The notes: generated by a model not told the origin, from the sequence alone. Shown: positions 54,009 to 63,133, counted from the first letter of the stretch. The stretch is DNA of 64,000 nucleotides from Vibrio coralliirubri (GCF_024347375.1 NZ_AP025471.1:1240001-1304000), one strand, 5' to 3'. Made by a program: numbers and translations.

Positions 54009-54034
54009 AAAAAAGGCCCCTATTGAGGAGCCTT
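54009..54034 (-). terminator. Terminator of the MetT-type transporter gene
   Basis: On the minus strand AAGGCTCC pairs with GGGGCCTT, then six T. Confidence 0.8.
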
Positions 54035-54074
54035 CTTATCAGAGCCAGTGATCACTCAGTTTAGTCAATTGTTA

Positions 54075-55433
54075 CTAAGCATTAGCCACTTGACGCGCTG
54101 GGTGTTTAATAAATACAGCGACTACAGCCACGATTGCAAGTGCGAAACAGTAGTAAGAGTTAGACACGATCTCTAGAGGCGATAGGTTAAACACAGAGCC
54201 CAATAGCAATACCTGAGCACCGTAAGGCAATACGCCTTGAATCACACACGAGAAGATATCCAATAAGCTTGCAGAGCGGCGTGGAGACACATCGTTCTCT
54301 TCTGCTAATTGGCGAGCAACACTACCAGACACAATGATTGCTACCGTGTTGTTTGCCGTACATAGGTTCACCATTGATACCAAGCCTGCAATGCCTAGCT
54401 CACTTGCGCGGCCATTCGCTTGCTTAGAGTGAGAAGAACCAAATGCACGAATCAAACCGCTCACTAAGTTAGTCAGAAACGCTAATCCACCTTGGCGACG
54501 CATCAGCTCACTCAAACCACCAATCAGCATCGACAGTAAGAAGATCTCTTGCATGTTGCCAAAGCCTGCGTAGATATCTTGAGCGTAATCCGTCAAGCCG
54601 TAGTTCTCAACTGAACCTAGGCTCACTCCACCCGCTAGCAAGATACCGATCGTTAACACAACGAATACATTCATACCCGATACCGCAAGGATTAGGATAG
54701 TGATGTACGGAAGGACTTTCAGCCATTCAATTGGACCTGTTTCAGGTACCTGAGTCGCTGTGCTGTTGAAAGCAAAGATAACAATCGCGATAAGTGCAGC
54801 AGGCAGTGCAATACGGATGTTCTCTTTAAATTTGTCTCTCATCTCACAGCCTTGCGAGCGAGTCGCGGCAATCGTGGTATCAGAGATGATTGAAAGGTTG
54901 TCACCAAACATAGCGCCACTTAGCACCACACCAGCAGTCAGAGGAATACTCATGCCAGCTGAGTCAGCAATGCCTAGTGCAACAGGGGCTACCGCAGCGA
55001 TAGTACCCATAGAGGTGCCCATTGCGGTCGCAATGAACGCCGAAATAAGGAAGATGCCCGGTAGGATCATGCTCGTTGGGATAGCCGATAGACCAAGGTT
55101 TACCGTCGCGTCCACGCCACCAGAAGCTTTAGCCACAGCAGCAAAAGCACCCGCCAATAGGTAGATCATACACATTGCAATAATGTCTTTGTGACCCACG
55201 CCACCTAAGAACTGCTCGATCGCACGGTTCAATTTATCTTTGCTCAATAGCAGCGCTAACATCACGGCAGGCAGAGCCGCAATCGGAGCTGGAAGCTGAT
55301 AGAAAGCAAAATCGACGCCTTGTAGCGACAGGTATGTACCCACGCCAATAAACAGCGCAAGGAAAACAATCAGAGGGATAAGCGCAACTGCAGAAGGGGC
55401 AATTACCGCGTTAGAATTTTTTGAATTGGACAT
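54075..55433 (-). CDS. metT: NhaC-superfamily transporter, MetT-type methionine transporter
   Basis: 452 residues from ATG 55433 with about eleven helices. NhaC-superfamily features are IATAMGTSMGTIAAVAPVAL, GVVLSGAMFGDNLSIISDTT and TANNTVAIIVSGSVARQLAE. Upstream are three tandem MetJ boxes overlapping the -35 of a good promoter. This points to MetT, the predicted methionine transporter of gamma-proteobacteria, rather than a Na+/H+ antiporter. So uptake is expected only when methionine/SAM is low. The transport role is inferred from regulation and family. Confidence 0.82.
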   Translation of the reverse strand: MSNSKNSNAVIAPSAVALIPLIVFLALFIGVGTYLSLQGVDFAFYQLPAPIAALPAVMLALLLSKDKLNRAIEQFLGGVGHKDIIAMCMIYLLAGAFAAVAKASGGVDATVNLGLSAIPTSMILPGIFLISAFIATAMGTSMGTIAAVAPVALGIADSAGMSIPLTAGVVLSGAMFGDNLSIISDTTIAATRSQGCEMRDKFKENIRIALPAALIAIVIFAFNSTATQVPETGPIEWLKVLPYITILILAVSGMNVFVVLTIGILLAGGVSLGSVENYGLTDYAQDIYAGFGNMQEIFLLSMLIGGLSELMRRQGGLAFLTNLVSGLIRAFGSSHSKQANGRASELGIAGLVSMVNLCTANNTVAIIVSGSVARQLAEENDVSPRRSASLLDIFSCVIQGVLPYGAQVLLLGSVFNLSPLEIVSNSYYCFALAIVAVVAVFIKHPARQVANA

Positions 55434-55466
55434 GGAACGACAACACAATAGAACAGGAAGGTGAGC

Positions 55467-55495
55467 AGACTAATGTCACACTTGGAACTTGTCAA
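55467..55495 (-). promoter_or_regulatory. Sigma-70 promoter of metT
   Basis: On the minus strand TTGACA (55495-55490), a 17-base spacer, then TAGTCT (55472-55467). The -35 is perfect and overlaps the MetJ boxes. Confidence 0.75.
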
Positions 55496-55516
55496 CGTCT
55501 AGACGTCTAAACGCCT
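55493..55516. promoter_or_regulatory. Three tandem MetJ boxes upstream of metT
   Basis: Consecutive 8-mers CAACGTCT, AGACGTCT and AAACGCCT against the met-box consensus AGACGTCT (6, 8 and 6 of 8). They overlap the -35 region of metT, so MetJ with SAM should repress it. Confidence 0.82.
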
Positions 55517-55560
55517 AATTTAATGCAAAGTAATAAGAACCCTATTGAGCATCACGTAAT

Positions 55561-55595
55561 AAAAAAGGCTATTTACTCATCAGTAAACAGCCTTT
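55561..55595 (-). terminator. Terminator of the hydratase-like gene
   Basis: On the minus strand AAGGCTGTTTACT pairs with AGTAAATAGCCTT, then TTTT. Confidence 0.85.
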
Positions 55596-55622
55596 CGATA
55601 ACAAATAGTACGCCGCTAGAAG

Positions 55623-56387
55623 TTAGCGTTTCTGCTTGAACGTCACTTGGTATTCACCAATGCCTTCATAGTGGAAGATCGTTGGCTTATCGAATTCCAT
55701 TTCCACGATACCGCAGTAAGAGCCCGTGATAATGGCTTCACCCGCTTGGAAATCAACACCACGACGCGTCATGTAGTTAATCAGCCAGTAAATTGGGCTT
55801 GGTGGCAGTGTATTCGGGTGCTTACCGTCGAATGCTTGAACTTGCTCGCCTTGAGTCACTTCAATACTGATCTCTGCAGAAGTGAACGCTTTTTCGCGAT
55901 CAATCTCAGGGCCAATAAATAGACCTTGATTTACTAGGCCATCGGCCAGCTTTTCATAGAACTCAGCGCCGCTGTCATCCGCAAAACGAGACTGCATTAA
56001 CTCAAGTGCCATGTGGCAAGAACCAATCGCTTCGTTGATTTGCTCTTCGCTATAGCCTTCTTGGCTTGCAGGCAGGCTCTTAGCAAGCGTAAATGCAATT
56101 TCAGGCTCAACACGTACTACGTCGTTGTCAGCAAACAGTTCACAAACTTCGCCTTGCTGAACGCTGCCCGAGAAGATTGGCGCAACAACAAACTTGTCTT
56201 CAGCCAGAGGAAGTAAGCACTTCCAACCGCCGACTTTATCGCTTTTCAAATCGATCATTGAAGATTGGATCTTTAGCGCATCTTCCAAGTTATTCGGACG
56301 GTACTGTTCGTCCAATCTTGGTGCTTTAGTGCCAGCAACGCGACGACTCAATAGTTCTTCAGCTGCTTGTTTAAATACATTTGTCAT
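55623..56387 (-). CDS. 2-keto-4-pentenoate hydratase / fumarylacetoacetate-hydrolase-like protein
   Basis: 254 residues of the FAH/MhpD fold. Visible are VRVEPEIAFTLAKSLP (metal-binding Glu pair), AIGSCHMALELMQSRF and the late GEAIITGSYCGIVEME. Relatives hydrate 2-keto-4-pentenoate in aromatic degradation, but no pathway genes are nearby, so the substrate is uncertain. It is separated from metT by its terminator and is probably not part of that unit. Confidence 0.83.
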   Translation of the reverse strand: MTNVFKQAAEELLSRRVAGTKAPRLDEQYRPNNLEDALKIQSSMIDLKSDKVGGWKCLLPLAEDKFVVAPIFSGSVQQGEVCELFADNDVVRVEPEIAFTLAKSLPASQEGYSEEQINEAIGSCHMALELMQSRFADDSGAEFYEKLADGLVNQGLFIGPEIDREKAFTSAEISIEVTQGEQVQAFDGKHPNTLPPSPIYWLINYMTRRGVDFQAGEAIITGSYCGIVEMEFDKPTIFHYEGIGEYQVTFKQKR

Positions 56388-56540
56388 ATAATATCACCTT
56401 TAGTTTTATGACCAGTATAATATCGGATTTCTTAAAGCTTGAATAGACAATTCAACAACGGTGCTACACCGAAAATTCAGCCATCAATTTTCGCATATTC
56501 TAGACTCAAACAACTGAAATTATTTTGATTTAAAGACAAC

Positions 56541-56575
56541 AAAAGCCAGTAAGTTGAAGTTCGTTACTGGCTTTT
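56541..56575. terminator. Terminator after the DUF3861 gene
   Basis: Twelve-base perfect stem AAAAGCCAGTAA / TTACTGGCTTTT with an 11-base loop; serves the minus strand. Confidence 0.85.
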
Positions 56576-56599
56576 CGATGTGTTGCTGATGGTTAGGCT

Positions 56600-56905
56600 T
56601 TACTGCCCTTTCAAGGTCTTCTTAAGGTTTTGCATGAAGTCTCTGAAGTGAGGCATAAAATTCACAAACAGAGGATGCTTGCGATCTTGCATCATCAATG
56701 GACCGAGTAAGCGGATACTCACGCCTAGTCGCGTTGCTGATTGCTCATCTAAGCCGCTGTCTTGTTTGATCTTCTCAACAATCGCGAACATGTTTTCTCT
56801 GTCTTCAATTTCAAACTGCATGGTTTGAAGTTCGCGGTCTTCTTTAACGCTCACTTCTTCAATAGTAATGCGGTAGTTATTGTGTTTGCCTGTAAATGCT
56901 TTCAT
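56600..56905 (-). CDS. DUF3861-family protein
   Basis: 101 residues matching DUF3861 (YRITIEEVSVKEDRELQTMQ, then LGVSIRLLGPLMMQDRKHPL). No function is known. AGGAG lies six bases before the ATG. It follows the DUF2798 gene on the same strand after 63 bp and may be in its operon, under MarR-type control. Confidence 0.82.
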   Translation of the reverse strand: MKAFTGKHNNYRITIEEVSVKEDRELQTMQFEIEDRENMFAIVEKIKQDSGLDEQSATRLGVSIRLLGPLMMQDRKHPLFVNFMPHFRDFMQNLKKTLKGQ

Positions 56906-56968
56906 GTGGATCTCCTACAATACTGTGAAATGTTTTGGCTAGCTCTTCATGAATCGTTCTAGCTTGGG

Positions 56969-57430
56969 TTAAACCGTCATCGACATTACGACCATGATCG
57001 TAAGGCCAACAGGAAGCGCGGCAATAAATCCATTAAACCATCCACTGGTAAACGCCGATGTATCCGAAAATCCAATATTATTTGCCGCTGTTACAAATGC
57101 CATCATGGACTCCATAATGAATGCCATGATCAGTCCTACGATCAGGTTGCGAACTTTCTCGCCATAAGTTGTGAACACTCTAGCAACGGCTTTAGTGACT
57201 AAAGCCATCATCACCGCGCCCATTGGCATCATGATCACGACAACAAGGGCTAACGAAGAAAGCCAGTTGCCAATAAATGCCTCGCCGAATCCGACATTCA
57301 TGTAGGTCATCACGGCCGTTAAGCTGCCCCCAATGGTTAGCATTAAGCTCATCATGACCAAAATTTTGTATAAAACGGGTGTGCCTTTTTGCTCAGGAAG
57401 AGTTGGCGTAAGTGTTGCTTGAATCGTCAT
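56969..57430 (-). CDS. DUF2798-family inner-membrane protein
   Basis: 153 residues from ATG 57430, which follows AGGAAA; an upstream start would run through the operator. Four hydrophobic helices in a repeated DUF2798 pattern (LTIGGSLTAVMTYMNVGF, NWLSSLALVVVIMMPMGAVM). Function is unknown. It is divergent from the MarR-type gene, and two palindromic operators lie between them. Confidence 0.8.
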   Translation of the reverse strand: MTIQATLTPTLPEQKGTPVLYKILVMMSLMLTIGGSLTAVMTYMNVGFGEAFIGNWLSSLALVVVIMMPMGAVMMALVTKAVARVFTTYGEKVRNLIVGLIMAFIMESMMAFVTAANNIGFSDTSAFTSGWFNGFIAALPVGLTIMVVMSMTV

Positions 57431-57464
57431 ATCTATTTCCTGTCTTGAATTTACGAACAATTAA

Positions 57465-57510
57465 GTTGATAATGTCAACCATAAACAAAGTAGTTGACAG
57501 TGTCAACTAC
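57465..57510. promoter_or_regulatory. Two MarR-type operators between DUF2798 and marR-like genes
   Basis: GTAGTTGACA and TGTCAACTAC form a perfect palindrome around G57500. A second copy, GTTGATA-A-TGTCAAC (57465-57479), has one mismatch. Both fit a MarR dimer that represses both divergent genes. Confidence 0.75.
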
Positions 57511-57527
57511 ATTTCTAAGGATCGTTT

Positions 57528-57953
57528 ATGTCTGATAACACATCGCTAGAGTCTATCTTTCGTTTAGTGCACTCTTTGAAACGTCAAATGAGCGAACAGA
57601 TTGAGAGCTTAGACTCAGAGATCGCACCTATGAACATTCGTGTCATGAAGATCATTACCAAGAAGTCTCCATGTACCGCTATCGATATCGCACACTTCCT
57701 AGATCGTGATAAAGCACAGGTCACTCGGCTCATTAATGCCTTGATCAATCAGGAACTTGTAAAGAAATCTCCGAACCCGGAAGACAAGCGCAGCCAGTTA
57801 TTGGTTCTGACTGATAAGGGTCAAGAGATCATGAGTAAGGTCTCGGATATCGATCGAGACATGCTGAAGAAAATGACCAAAGGCATGGCCGAAGACGAGT
57901 TAGAGCAATTCAGAAAAATTGCGAAGAAAATGGCACAGAACTTAGAAAGCTGA
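57528..57953 (+). CDS. MarR-family transcriptional regulator
   Basis: 141 residues with the MarR winged helix (CTAIDIAHFLDRDKAQVTRL, then KSPNPEDKRSQLLVLTDKG). The last part is the family's wing. It likely represses its own gene and the divergent DUF2798 gene through the palindromes just upstream, with release by an unknown small ligand. Confidence 0.9.
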   Translation: MSDNTSLESIFRLVHSLKRQMSEQIESLDSEIAPMNIRVMKIITKKSPCTAIDIAHFLDRDKAQVTRLINALINQELVKKSPNPEDKRSQLLVLTDKGQEIMSKVSDIDRDMLKKMTKGMAEDELEQFRKIAKKMAQNLES

Positions 57954-57974
57954 TCTTCAAAATAAAACAAAAAA

Positions 57975-58010
57975 AACGCCACCGAATCGAATGTTCGGTG
58001 GCGTTTTTGT
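57975..58010. terminator. Terminator between marR-like and the lactamase-fold gene
   Basis: AACGCCACCGAA / TTCGGTGGCGTT, 12-base perfect stem, with A and T runs for both strands. Confidence 0.9.
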
Positions 58011-58064
58011 ATAAGTTGGGTTGTACAGCTTAGTGGTTTAGCTATGCCTATTTGGATGACAGCT

Positions 58065-59126
58065 CTAATTCGATGTTAGTTTCCACCACGCCTGAACAGG
58101 TACCGGATCTGAGATCACCAAACGTTCACCCATCACTGGGCTTACCATTTGTACATCTCGCTCTTTGCTTATCGCCAGTGCTTGTTCCATTGGGTCTTGC
58201 CAATCATGCATAGAAAGGTCGAAGGTACTGTTGTGGATTGGCATCATCACCTTACCTTGCAGATCAATGTGCGCCTGAACACTCTGTTCTGGGAACATAT
58301 GAATATCCGCCCAAAGTGAGTTATACGCGCCCGTTTCAACCATAGTTAAATCAAACGGCCCATAGCGCTCACCAATCTCTTTAAAGCCGCTGAAGTAACC
58401 AGAGTCACCGCTAAAGAAGACTTTCTTGTCTGAAGCGTTAATAACCCAGCTACCCCACAGTGTTTGGTCACGATCAAGCAAGCCACGACCAGAGAAATGC
58501 TGTGTCGGCGTCAACGTGAACTCAATGTCTGAGGCCGTTGCCGATTCCCACCAGTTCAATTCGATGATCTTCTCTTTATCCACGCCCCACTTTTCCAATA
58601 GAGCGCCCACTCTTAATGGCACTAAGAACGTTCCCACTTTGTCAGCGAGCACCTTAACGGCACCTTTGTCCAAATGGTCGTAGTGATCGTGGCTGATCAC
58701 CACCACATCAATATCGGGTAGGTCTTGCAGCGTAATTGGTGTTGGATGAAAACGCTTTGGTCCCATCCATTGCACGGGTGATGCACGATCACTGAACACA
58801 GGATCGGTCATCACTAGCTTCCCATCCAGTTTCATCATCACACTGGAGTGACCTAAGCGGTAAGCAACGTCGTCTTGTTCTTCGAGCAATTGCTCAGCTG
58901 TCATTGGAATCAAAGGCAATGCAGCGCGCGGCACTGGCTCGTTTCTTTCCACAGTCACGTATGCTTTCAAGATTGAAAAAATATCAGACATACCCGATTT
59001 GTATTCCAACTCACTGTTAGCAAACTTCTTTGGAAGCTTATCTAGATTGTCGTTTGATTGTGAACCTGTGCTTACGATAGCGACCACGGCAAGTACTCCT
59101 AAAATCGGTAATAGATATTTTTTCAT
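58065..59126 (-). CDS. Membrane-anchored metallo-beta-lactamase-fold hydrolase (UlaG/NAPE-PLD type)
   Basis: 353 residues. An N-terminal hydrophobic segment (YLLPILGVLAVVAIVSTGS) anchors or exports it. The metal motif is VVISHDHYDHLDKGAV (HxHxDH), with THFSGRG, FSGDSGYF and IHNSTFD as further ligands, the pattern of N-acyl-phosphatidylethanolamine phospholipase D-like enzymes. Substrate unknown. AGAGATACCA precedes the ATG. Confidence 0.87.
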   Translation of the reverse strand: MKKYLLPILGVLAVVAIVSTGSQSNDNLDKLPKKFANSELEYKSGMSDIFSILKAYVTVERNEPVPRAALPLIPMTAEQLLEEQDDVAYRLGHSSVMMKLDGKLVMTDPVFSDRASPVQWMGPKRFHPTPITLQDLPDIDVVVISHDHYDHLDKGAVKVLADKVGTFLVPLRVGALLEKWGVDKEKIIELNWWESATASDIEFTLTPTQHFSGRGLLDRDQTLWGSWVINASDKKVFFSGDSGYFSGFKEIGERYGPFDLTMVETGAYNSLWADIHMFPEQSVQAHIDLQGKVMMPIHNSTFDLSMHDWQDPMEQALAISKERDVQMVSPVMGERLVISDPVPVQAWWKLTSN

Positions 59127-59313
59127 TGGTATCTCTTCATCAGTTGGGATAGGCCCAACACATAAACTACACCGACTAGTTTACATACCAAAAACAAAAA
59201 GTAAACCAATGAGTGTAATTTTTAATTTATCTAGACGTAAGCGTGTCAAAGTCGATTTTGGAAAAACCAACTTTGGCAACGAGTTAACTTAGTTATTTAG
59301 CTAGTAAGAAAGA

Positions 59314-61083
59314 TTAATCAGCAGACCATACATTCTTGAAATCTGGCCATCCCCAGTTGGTGATGGCCACGTTTTTCAGAATCCCTTGGAAACGAACGGT
59401 CTGTAAGTGGTGGAACATAGGCACTAACCAATAATCTGAGATCAGAGTAGACGCGATAGGTTCTAGCTCTGCCAAGTAATTAGGCAGTTCCACGGATGCT
59501 TTATGACTATCCAAGCGCTGCTTGAGCCAGTCACTGTTCACCTCTCCTAAAGCAGAGTGCAAAACAGGATCGTTCATCATCCACGAGAACAGTGAAGACG
59601 GGGCATTGTCATCGAGGTTGAGGTTACACAACACCAAGTCCTCCTTTAACTCGCCACTCTGAGAGAACTGCGCCAACTCTCGAAAACTGTAGGTGTTCAC
59701 CTCAACGTCCACGCCATATCGTTTGAGTATGTCGGATACGCAAATAGCACATCGATACAACGCATAATAGTCGTAAACCGCAATGCTCATCTTTTTCGGC
59801 AGTTGTGTCTCTTTCGAAGGCGTTCGATACAATTTCTGCCAACTTGGCAGTATATTTTGAGCTAAAGAGACACTAAACAAACCCTTGTTGTGTTCAAGCT
59901 GAGACAAAATCGCTTGTGGGTTGGTCAGTTCTGAAAGGTATTTTCGCTGCTCATTATTTAGTGGGCTAGCCGCTGAGTTCTGATTGAACAGGATAAACAA
60001 GCATCCATCCTCGACTCGGCTACGAAGGCCGTCTGTGTCTGCTGAAACAAGGTCCGCATCGCTTTTCCCTAATTGATGGAAGCAAGATGAATCTTCATAA
60101 GGCGATACGTGCATTTGGCTGTCATCGAAGCGAGCAGTGCCCGTCATTGATTCCTCAAACTGCCAGATGGTCACCTCATCGGTTAACGAACGACAACCAT
60201 AATAGTGCTCAAATGCGGCGAGCTTGATTCGTTCATTGTTGGTCTCAACCACTTTAAATGGACCAGTACCAATAACAGCATGGGACACAGAACTTAATGG
60301 AGACGGTTCACGGGTAACTTGCGCTGCGGGTTGAATCGAGTATTTAACGCCAGCAAGTAAACCAGCAAAGCCGGTATCTGCTTTGGTGAGTTGGAAGCTG
60401 ATCCTCAATGGTTGTTCACTGTAAACCGAAGCGACATGGGAGAGCTCTGTCTGATAGAAAGGTAAGGTTTGCAACGCAGAAAACATCGAAACTAATTGCT
60501 TAGCATCCACAGGCTGTCCGTCATGGAAAGTAAGTCCCGGGCGCAGATAGAAAGTCCAAACGAGCTTTTCAGCGTCATATTGCCAATGATGCGCCAGCTC
60601 AGGCTTCAACTCGCCTTTGCCATTACAAGTCACTAAACAACTGAACACTTGCCTGATCAAAAATCGCTCACTACTACGATGAATATGATGCGGGAACAGG
60701 TCTTCGAACTTACGTTTGTAGGTTAATTGGACGTGCAGTAGCCCTTCTCGCATAGTCGCACCGGATGTTTCTTGGAGAAGAGAGCCAAACACTGTGCGGT
60801 CATTATCCAGAATAGAGAGCGCTTTTTCGTACTTACCCTGCTCTATAAGCTTGCTGGCAACATGTTGAGTCAGTTGTTGATTGCTAAAGCGCAATGTCAG
60901 GTTAGAACGTTGATTCCTGCCAACTTTTGGCTCCCACACCACCCATTCAGCCTGATGCATCTTGCCGAGTAAGGTTCGAGCATGGCGCAAACTGGTAAAC
61001 AGCTTGTCTGCCACCTCAGTCAAAGTGACCGAATGTGAGATGTTAGGCTCGAACGAATCCAGCCGAGTGTAGTAACGCATCAT
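59314..61083 (-). CDS. sgrR: SgrR-type transcriptional regulator
   Basis: 589 residues from ATG 61083; a TTG at 61098 is possible. The N-terminal ~110 residues are the SgrR winged helix (LTEVADKLFTSLRHARTLLG). The rest resembles solute-binding proteins of family 5 (HHWQYDAEKLVWTFYLRPGL, FHDGQPVDAKQLV), used as a sensor for sugar-phosphate stress. In E. coli SgrR activates the divergent sgrS RNA. Here the divergent unit begins with a 32-residue ORF. Downstream are no obvious partners. Confidence 0.85.
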   Translation of the reverse strand: MMRYYTRLDSFEPNISHSVTLTEVADKLFTSLRHARTLLGKMHQAEWVVWEPKVGRNQRSNLTLRFSNQQLTQHVASKLIEQGKYEKALSILDNDRTVFGSLLQETSGATMREGLLHVQLTYKRKFEDLFPHHIHRSSERFLIRQVFSCLVTCNGKGELKPELAHHWQYDAEKLVWTFYLRPGLTFHDGQPVDAKQLVSMFSALQTLPFYQTELSHVASVYSEQPLRISFQLTKADTGFAGLLAGVKYSIQPAAQVTREPSPLSSVSHAVIGTGPFKVVETNNERIKLAAFEHYYGCRSLTDEVTIWQFEESMTGTARFDDSQMHVSPYEDSSCFHQLGKSDADLVSADTDGLRSRVEDGCLFILFNQNSAASPLNNEQRKYLSELTNPQAILSQLEHNKGLFSVSLAQNILPSWQKLYRTPSKETQLPKKMSIAVYDYYALYRCAICVSDILKRYGVDVEVNTYSFRELAQFSQSGELKEDLVLCNLNLDDNAPSSLFSWMMNDPVLHSALGEVNSDWLKQRLDSHKASVELPNYLAELEPIASTLISDYWLVPMFHHLQTVRFQGILKNVAITNWGWPDFKNVWSAD

Positions 61084-61151
61084 GTTTAGATCAGACAAAT
61101 AATGAACCTTTTAGAAACAACCCTTCCTCATAAAGCCGATTATAAAACACA

Positions 61152-61180
61152 TTTGTCTTTAAGTGACGATAAAAGACAAA
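61152..61180. promoter_or_regulatory. Inverted repeat between sgrR and the small ORF
   Basis: TTTGTCTTT (61152-61160) and AAAGACAAA (61172-61180) are perfect inverted arms with an 11-base spacer, a plausible SgrR site. Confidence 0.45.
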
Positions 61181-61300
61181 AACAGGAACAACCCACTAAA
61201 AATCCATCTGTTTATTACTTCCTATTAAATAACCATAATTAATGGGTCAGCAAGGAACTTTGAGTACCCACCAAAGCCTAATACAAGAGAAGTAATCATC

Positions 61301-61399
61301 ATGAGAAAATACTATCTTAATAAGCTAAAAAGCACCTGTAGCAAGCTCGAAAGAGAAGCACTACGAACACTTATAGAGCTATGTAACTGGCGTTATTAG
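61301..61399 (+). CDS. 32-residue ORF divergent from sgrR (possible SgrT-like or DUF1127-like peptide)
   Basis: ATG 61301, preceded by AAGAGAAG about eight bases upstream. The peptide starts MRKYYLNKLKSTCSKL and ends with a Trp-Arg-Tyr. E. coli SgrT begins MRQFYQHYFTATAKL, so the first residues and the ending (TLIELCNW against TMLEGLMQW) have a faint likeness. A small DUF1127-like protein is the alternative. A large hairpin follows at 61424-61486. Confidence 0.45.
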   Translation: MRKYYLNKLKSTCSKLEREALRTLIELCNWRY

Positions 61400-61423
61400 T
61401 ACACTTTTGAGCACCGAGTTAAC

Positions 61424-61486
61424 GCGAGTTGAGTACAACCTAATATGCTCCTACCCCCAATATGAGTTAGGTCTCAACTCGCTTTT
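61424..61486 (+). terminator. Large hairpin after the small ORF
   Basis: GCGAGTTGAG and CTCAACTCGC are perfect 10-base arms, extended by ACCTAA/TTAGGT, then TTTT. Probable terminator of the small-ORF transcript. The rest of the 61400-61700 gap is leader sequence for rimK. Confidence 0.65.
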
Positions 61487-61700
61487 CCATTCCAAATCCC
61501 CTTTTAACCCAGTTGTACCAATAGCTCACGCATTCGATAAATTTCTGTTGTCGACTCGACAAATTTAATTCGCTTTCTTAGTTAAACGAAAAGCCTTAAG
61601 GTTCGCCCCGAAGCAAGCAAGGAGCCTCAGAAAAACTGAAAGCTCAGCTAACAACTAATTTATTTGCAGTTACCAATCAGGTATTAACTAAGGAAACGCC

Positions 61701-62606
61701 ATGCGTATCGCAATTCTTTCTCGCAACGAAAATCTATACTCTACTTCTCGCTTAAAAGCGGCTGGAGAAGCACGTGGTCACCAGGTCGATGTTATCGACA
61801 CGCTGCACTGTGATATAGATATCGCGAGTAACAATCCGAAGATTCGCTACATGGGTGAAGAGCTACCTCAATACGATGCTGTTATTCCACGTATTGGCGC
61901 TTCCATTACCTTTTACGGAACTGCGGTTGTTCGCCAATTCGAAATGATGGGCACTTTTTGTATCAATGAGTCAGTTGCAATCAGTCGTTCTCGCGACAAA
62001 CTGCGCTCACTACAACTGTTGTCTCGCAAAGGTATTGGCTTACCAAAAACAGGTTTCGCTAGCCGCCCAGACAAGATTCAAGACTTGATCAAAAACGTAG
62101 GTGGCGCGCCACTGGTTATCAAGCTTCTTGAAGGTACTCAAGGTATCGGCGTGGTTCTAGCTGAAACAAACAAAGCAGCAGAAAGCGTTATCGAAGCATT
62201 CATGGGCCTAAAAGCGAACATCTTGGTTCAAGAGTTCATTGAAGAAGCAAATGGCGCAGACATCCGTTGTTTTGTTGTTGGCAACAAAGTAATTGCAGCG
62301 ATGAAGCGTCAAGCTGGTGAGGGTGAATTCCGCTCTAACCTGCACCGTGGCGGTACAGCTCAACTGGTTAAACTAACCAAAGAAGAGCGCGCTACAGCAA
62401 TCAATGCTGCGAAAATCATGGGTTTAAACCTATGTGGTGTTGATATTCTACAATCTAAGAATGGCCCTGTTGTAATGGAAGTTAACTCTTCTCCTGGTCT
62501 AGAAGGTATTGAGAAAGCGACGGGCAAAGATGTAGCAGACATGATTTTCGAATTCATCGAAAAAAATGCAAAACCAAACGCTAACCGTACTCGTGGCAAA
62601 GGCTGA
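61701..62606 (+). CDS. rimK: Ribosomal protein S6 glutamate ligase (RimK, ATP-grasp)
   Basis: 301 residues of the ATP-grasp superfamily, with [20 protein letters not shown] at the start. The ATP-binding [37 protein letters not shown] and metal-binding [20 protein letters not shown] are all conserved as in E. coli. It adds glutamates to the C-terminus of ribosomal protein S6. AAGGAAACGCC precedes the ATG. A protease-like gene follows after 32 bp, probably in one operon. Confidence 0.93.
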   Translation: MRIAILSRNENLYSTSRLKAAGEARGHQVDVIDTLHCDIDIASNNPKIRYMGEELPQYDAVIPRIGASITFYGTAVVRQFEMMGTFCINESVAISRSRDKLRSLQLLSRKGIGLPKTGFASRPDKIQDLIKNVGGAPLVIKLLEGTQGIGVVLAETNKAAESVIEAFMGLKANILVQEFIEEANGADIRCFVVGNKVIAAMKRQAGEGEFRSNLHRGGTAQLVKLTKEERATAINAAKIMGLNLCGVDILQSKNGPVVMEVNSSPGLEGIEKATGKDVADMIFEFIEKNAKPNANRTRGKG

Positions 62607-62638
62607 TTTAACGCCGTTAACTCATGATTGGAAATGAC

Positions 62639-63067
62639 ATGAACAATAAAATGATCATAGGGAATACAGAAGCACTTTGCTTACCAGAGTTAGGGATAAC
62701 TGGACTACATACACGTGTTGATACAGGGGCTAAAACCTCTTCTCTACACGTAGACAATCTACTATGTGTAAAAACAGACGGTGAGAACTTCGTTGAATTC
62801 GATCTTCACCCAGACGTTTACCACCTAGAAGAGACAGTACGCTGTAAAGCGAAGCTGAAAACAAGTAAAAGAATCAAATCATCGAACGGCGAAGTTGAAC
62901 ACCGTTGTGTGATTGAAACCATGCTAAAAATCGGCGGTCAGGAATGGCCTATCGATATCACGCTAAGCAACCGTCAAGATATGACTTATATGATGCTGCT
63001 TGGTCGTCAAGGCATGAGTGACAAAGTGATTGTTGATCCAGCGGGTGAATTCCTGCTGACTCACTAA
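62639..63067 (+). CDS. rimB: RimB-like retropepsin-fold protease-family protein
   Basis: 142 residues from ATG 62639, chosen because GGAA lies five bases before it; ATG 62624 is an alternative. It is of the small aspartic-protease-like family (PF05618), with RVDTGAKTSSLHVDNL (DTG) near the N-terminus and a C-terminal MLLGRQGMSD block. In Pseudomonas the RimB partner modulates RimK. It forms an operon with rimK. Confidence 0.85.
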   Translation: MNNKMIIGNTEALCLPELGITGLHTRVDTGAKTSSLHVDNLLCVKTDGENFVEFDLHPDVYHLEETVRCKAKLKTSKRIKSSNGEVEHRCVIETMLKIGGQEWPIDITLSNRQDMTYMMLLGRQGMSDKVIVDPAGEFLLTH

Positions 63068-63103
63068 TCAGAGTCATCGTAACCGCTCCACAGGTTATAA
63101 CTA

Positions 63104-63133
63104 AATAAGGCCAGTCTCATGACTGGCCTTATT
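63104..63133. terminator. Bidirectional terminator after the rimK operon
   Basis: AATAAGGCCAGTC / GACTGGCCTTATT, 13-base perfect stem with a TCAT loop. Confidence 0.9.

Noticed and set aside
55441..55622. SAM riboswitch before metT
   Set aside because: No SAM-riboswitch core; MetJ boxes explain the regulation.
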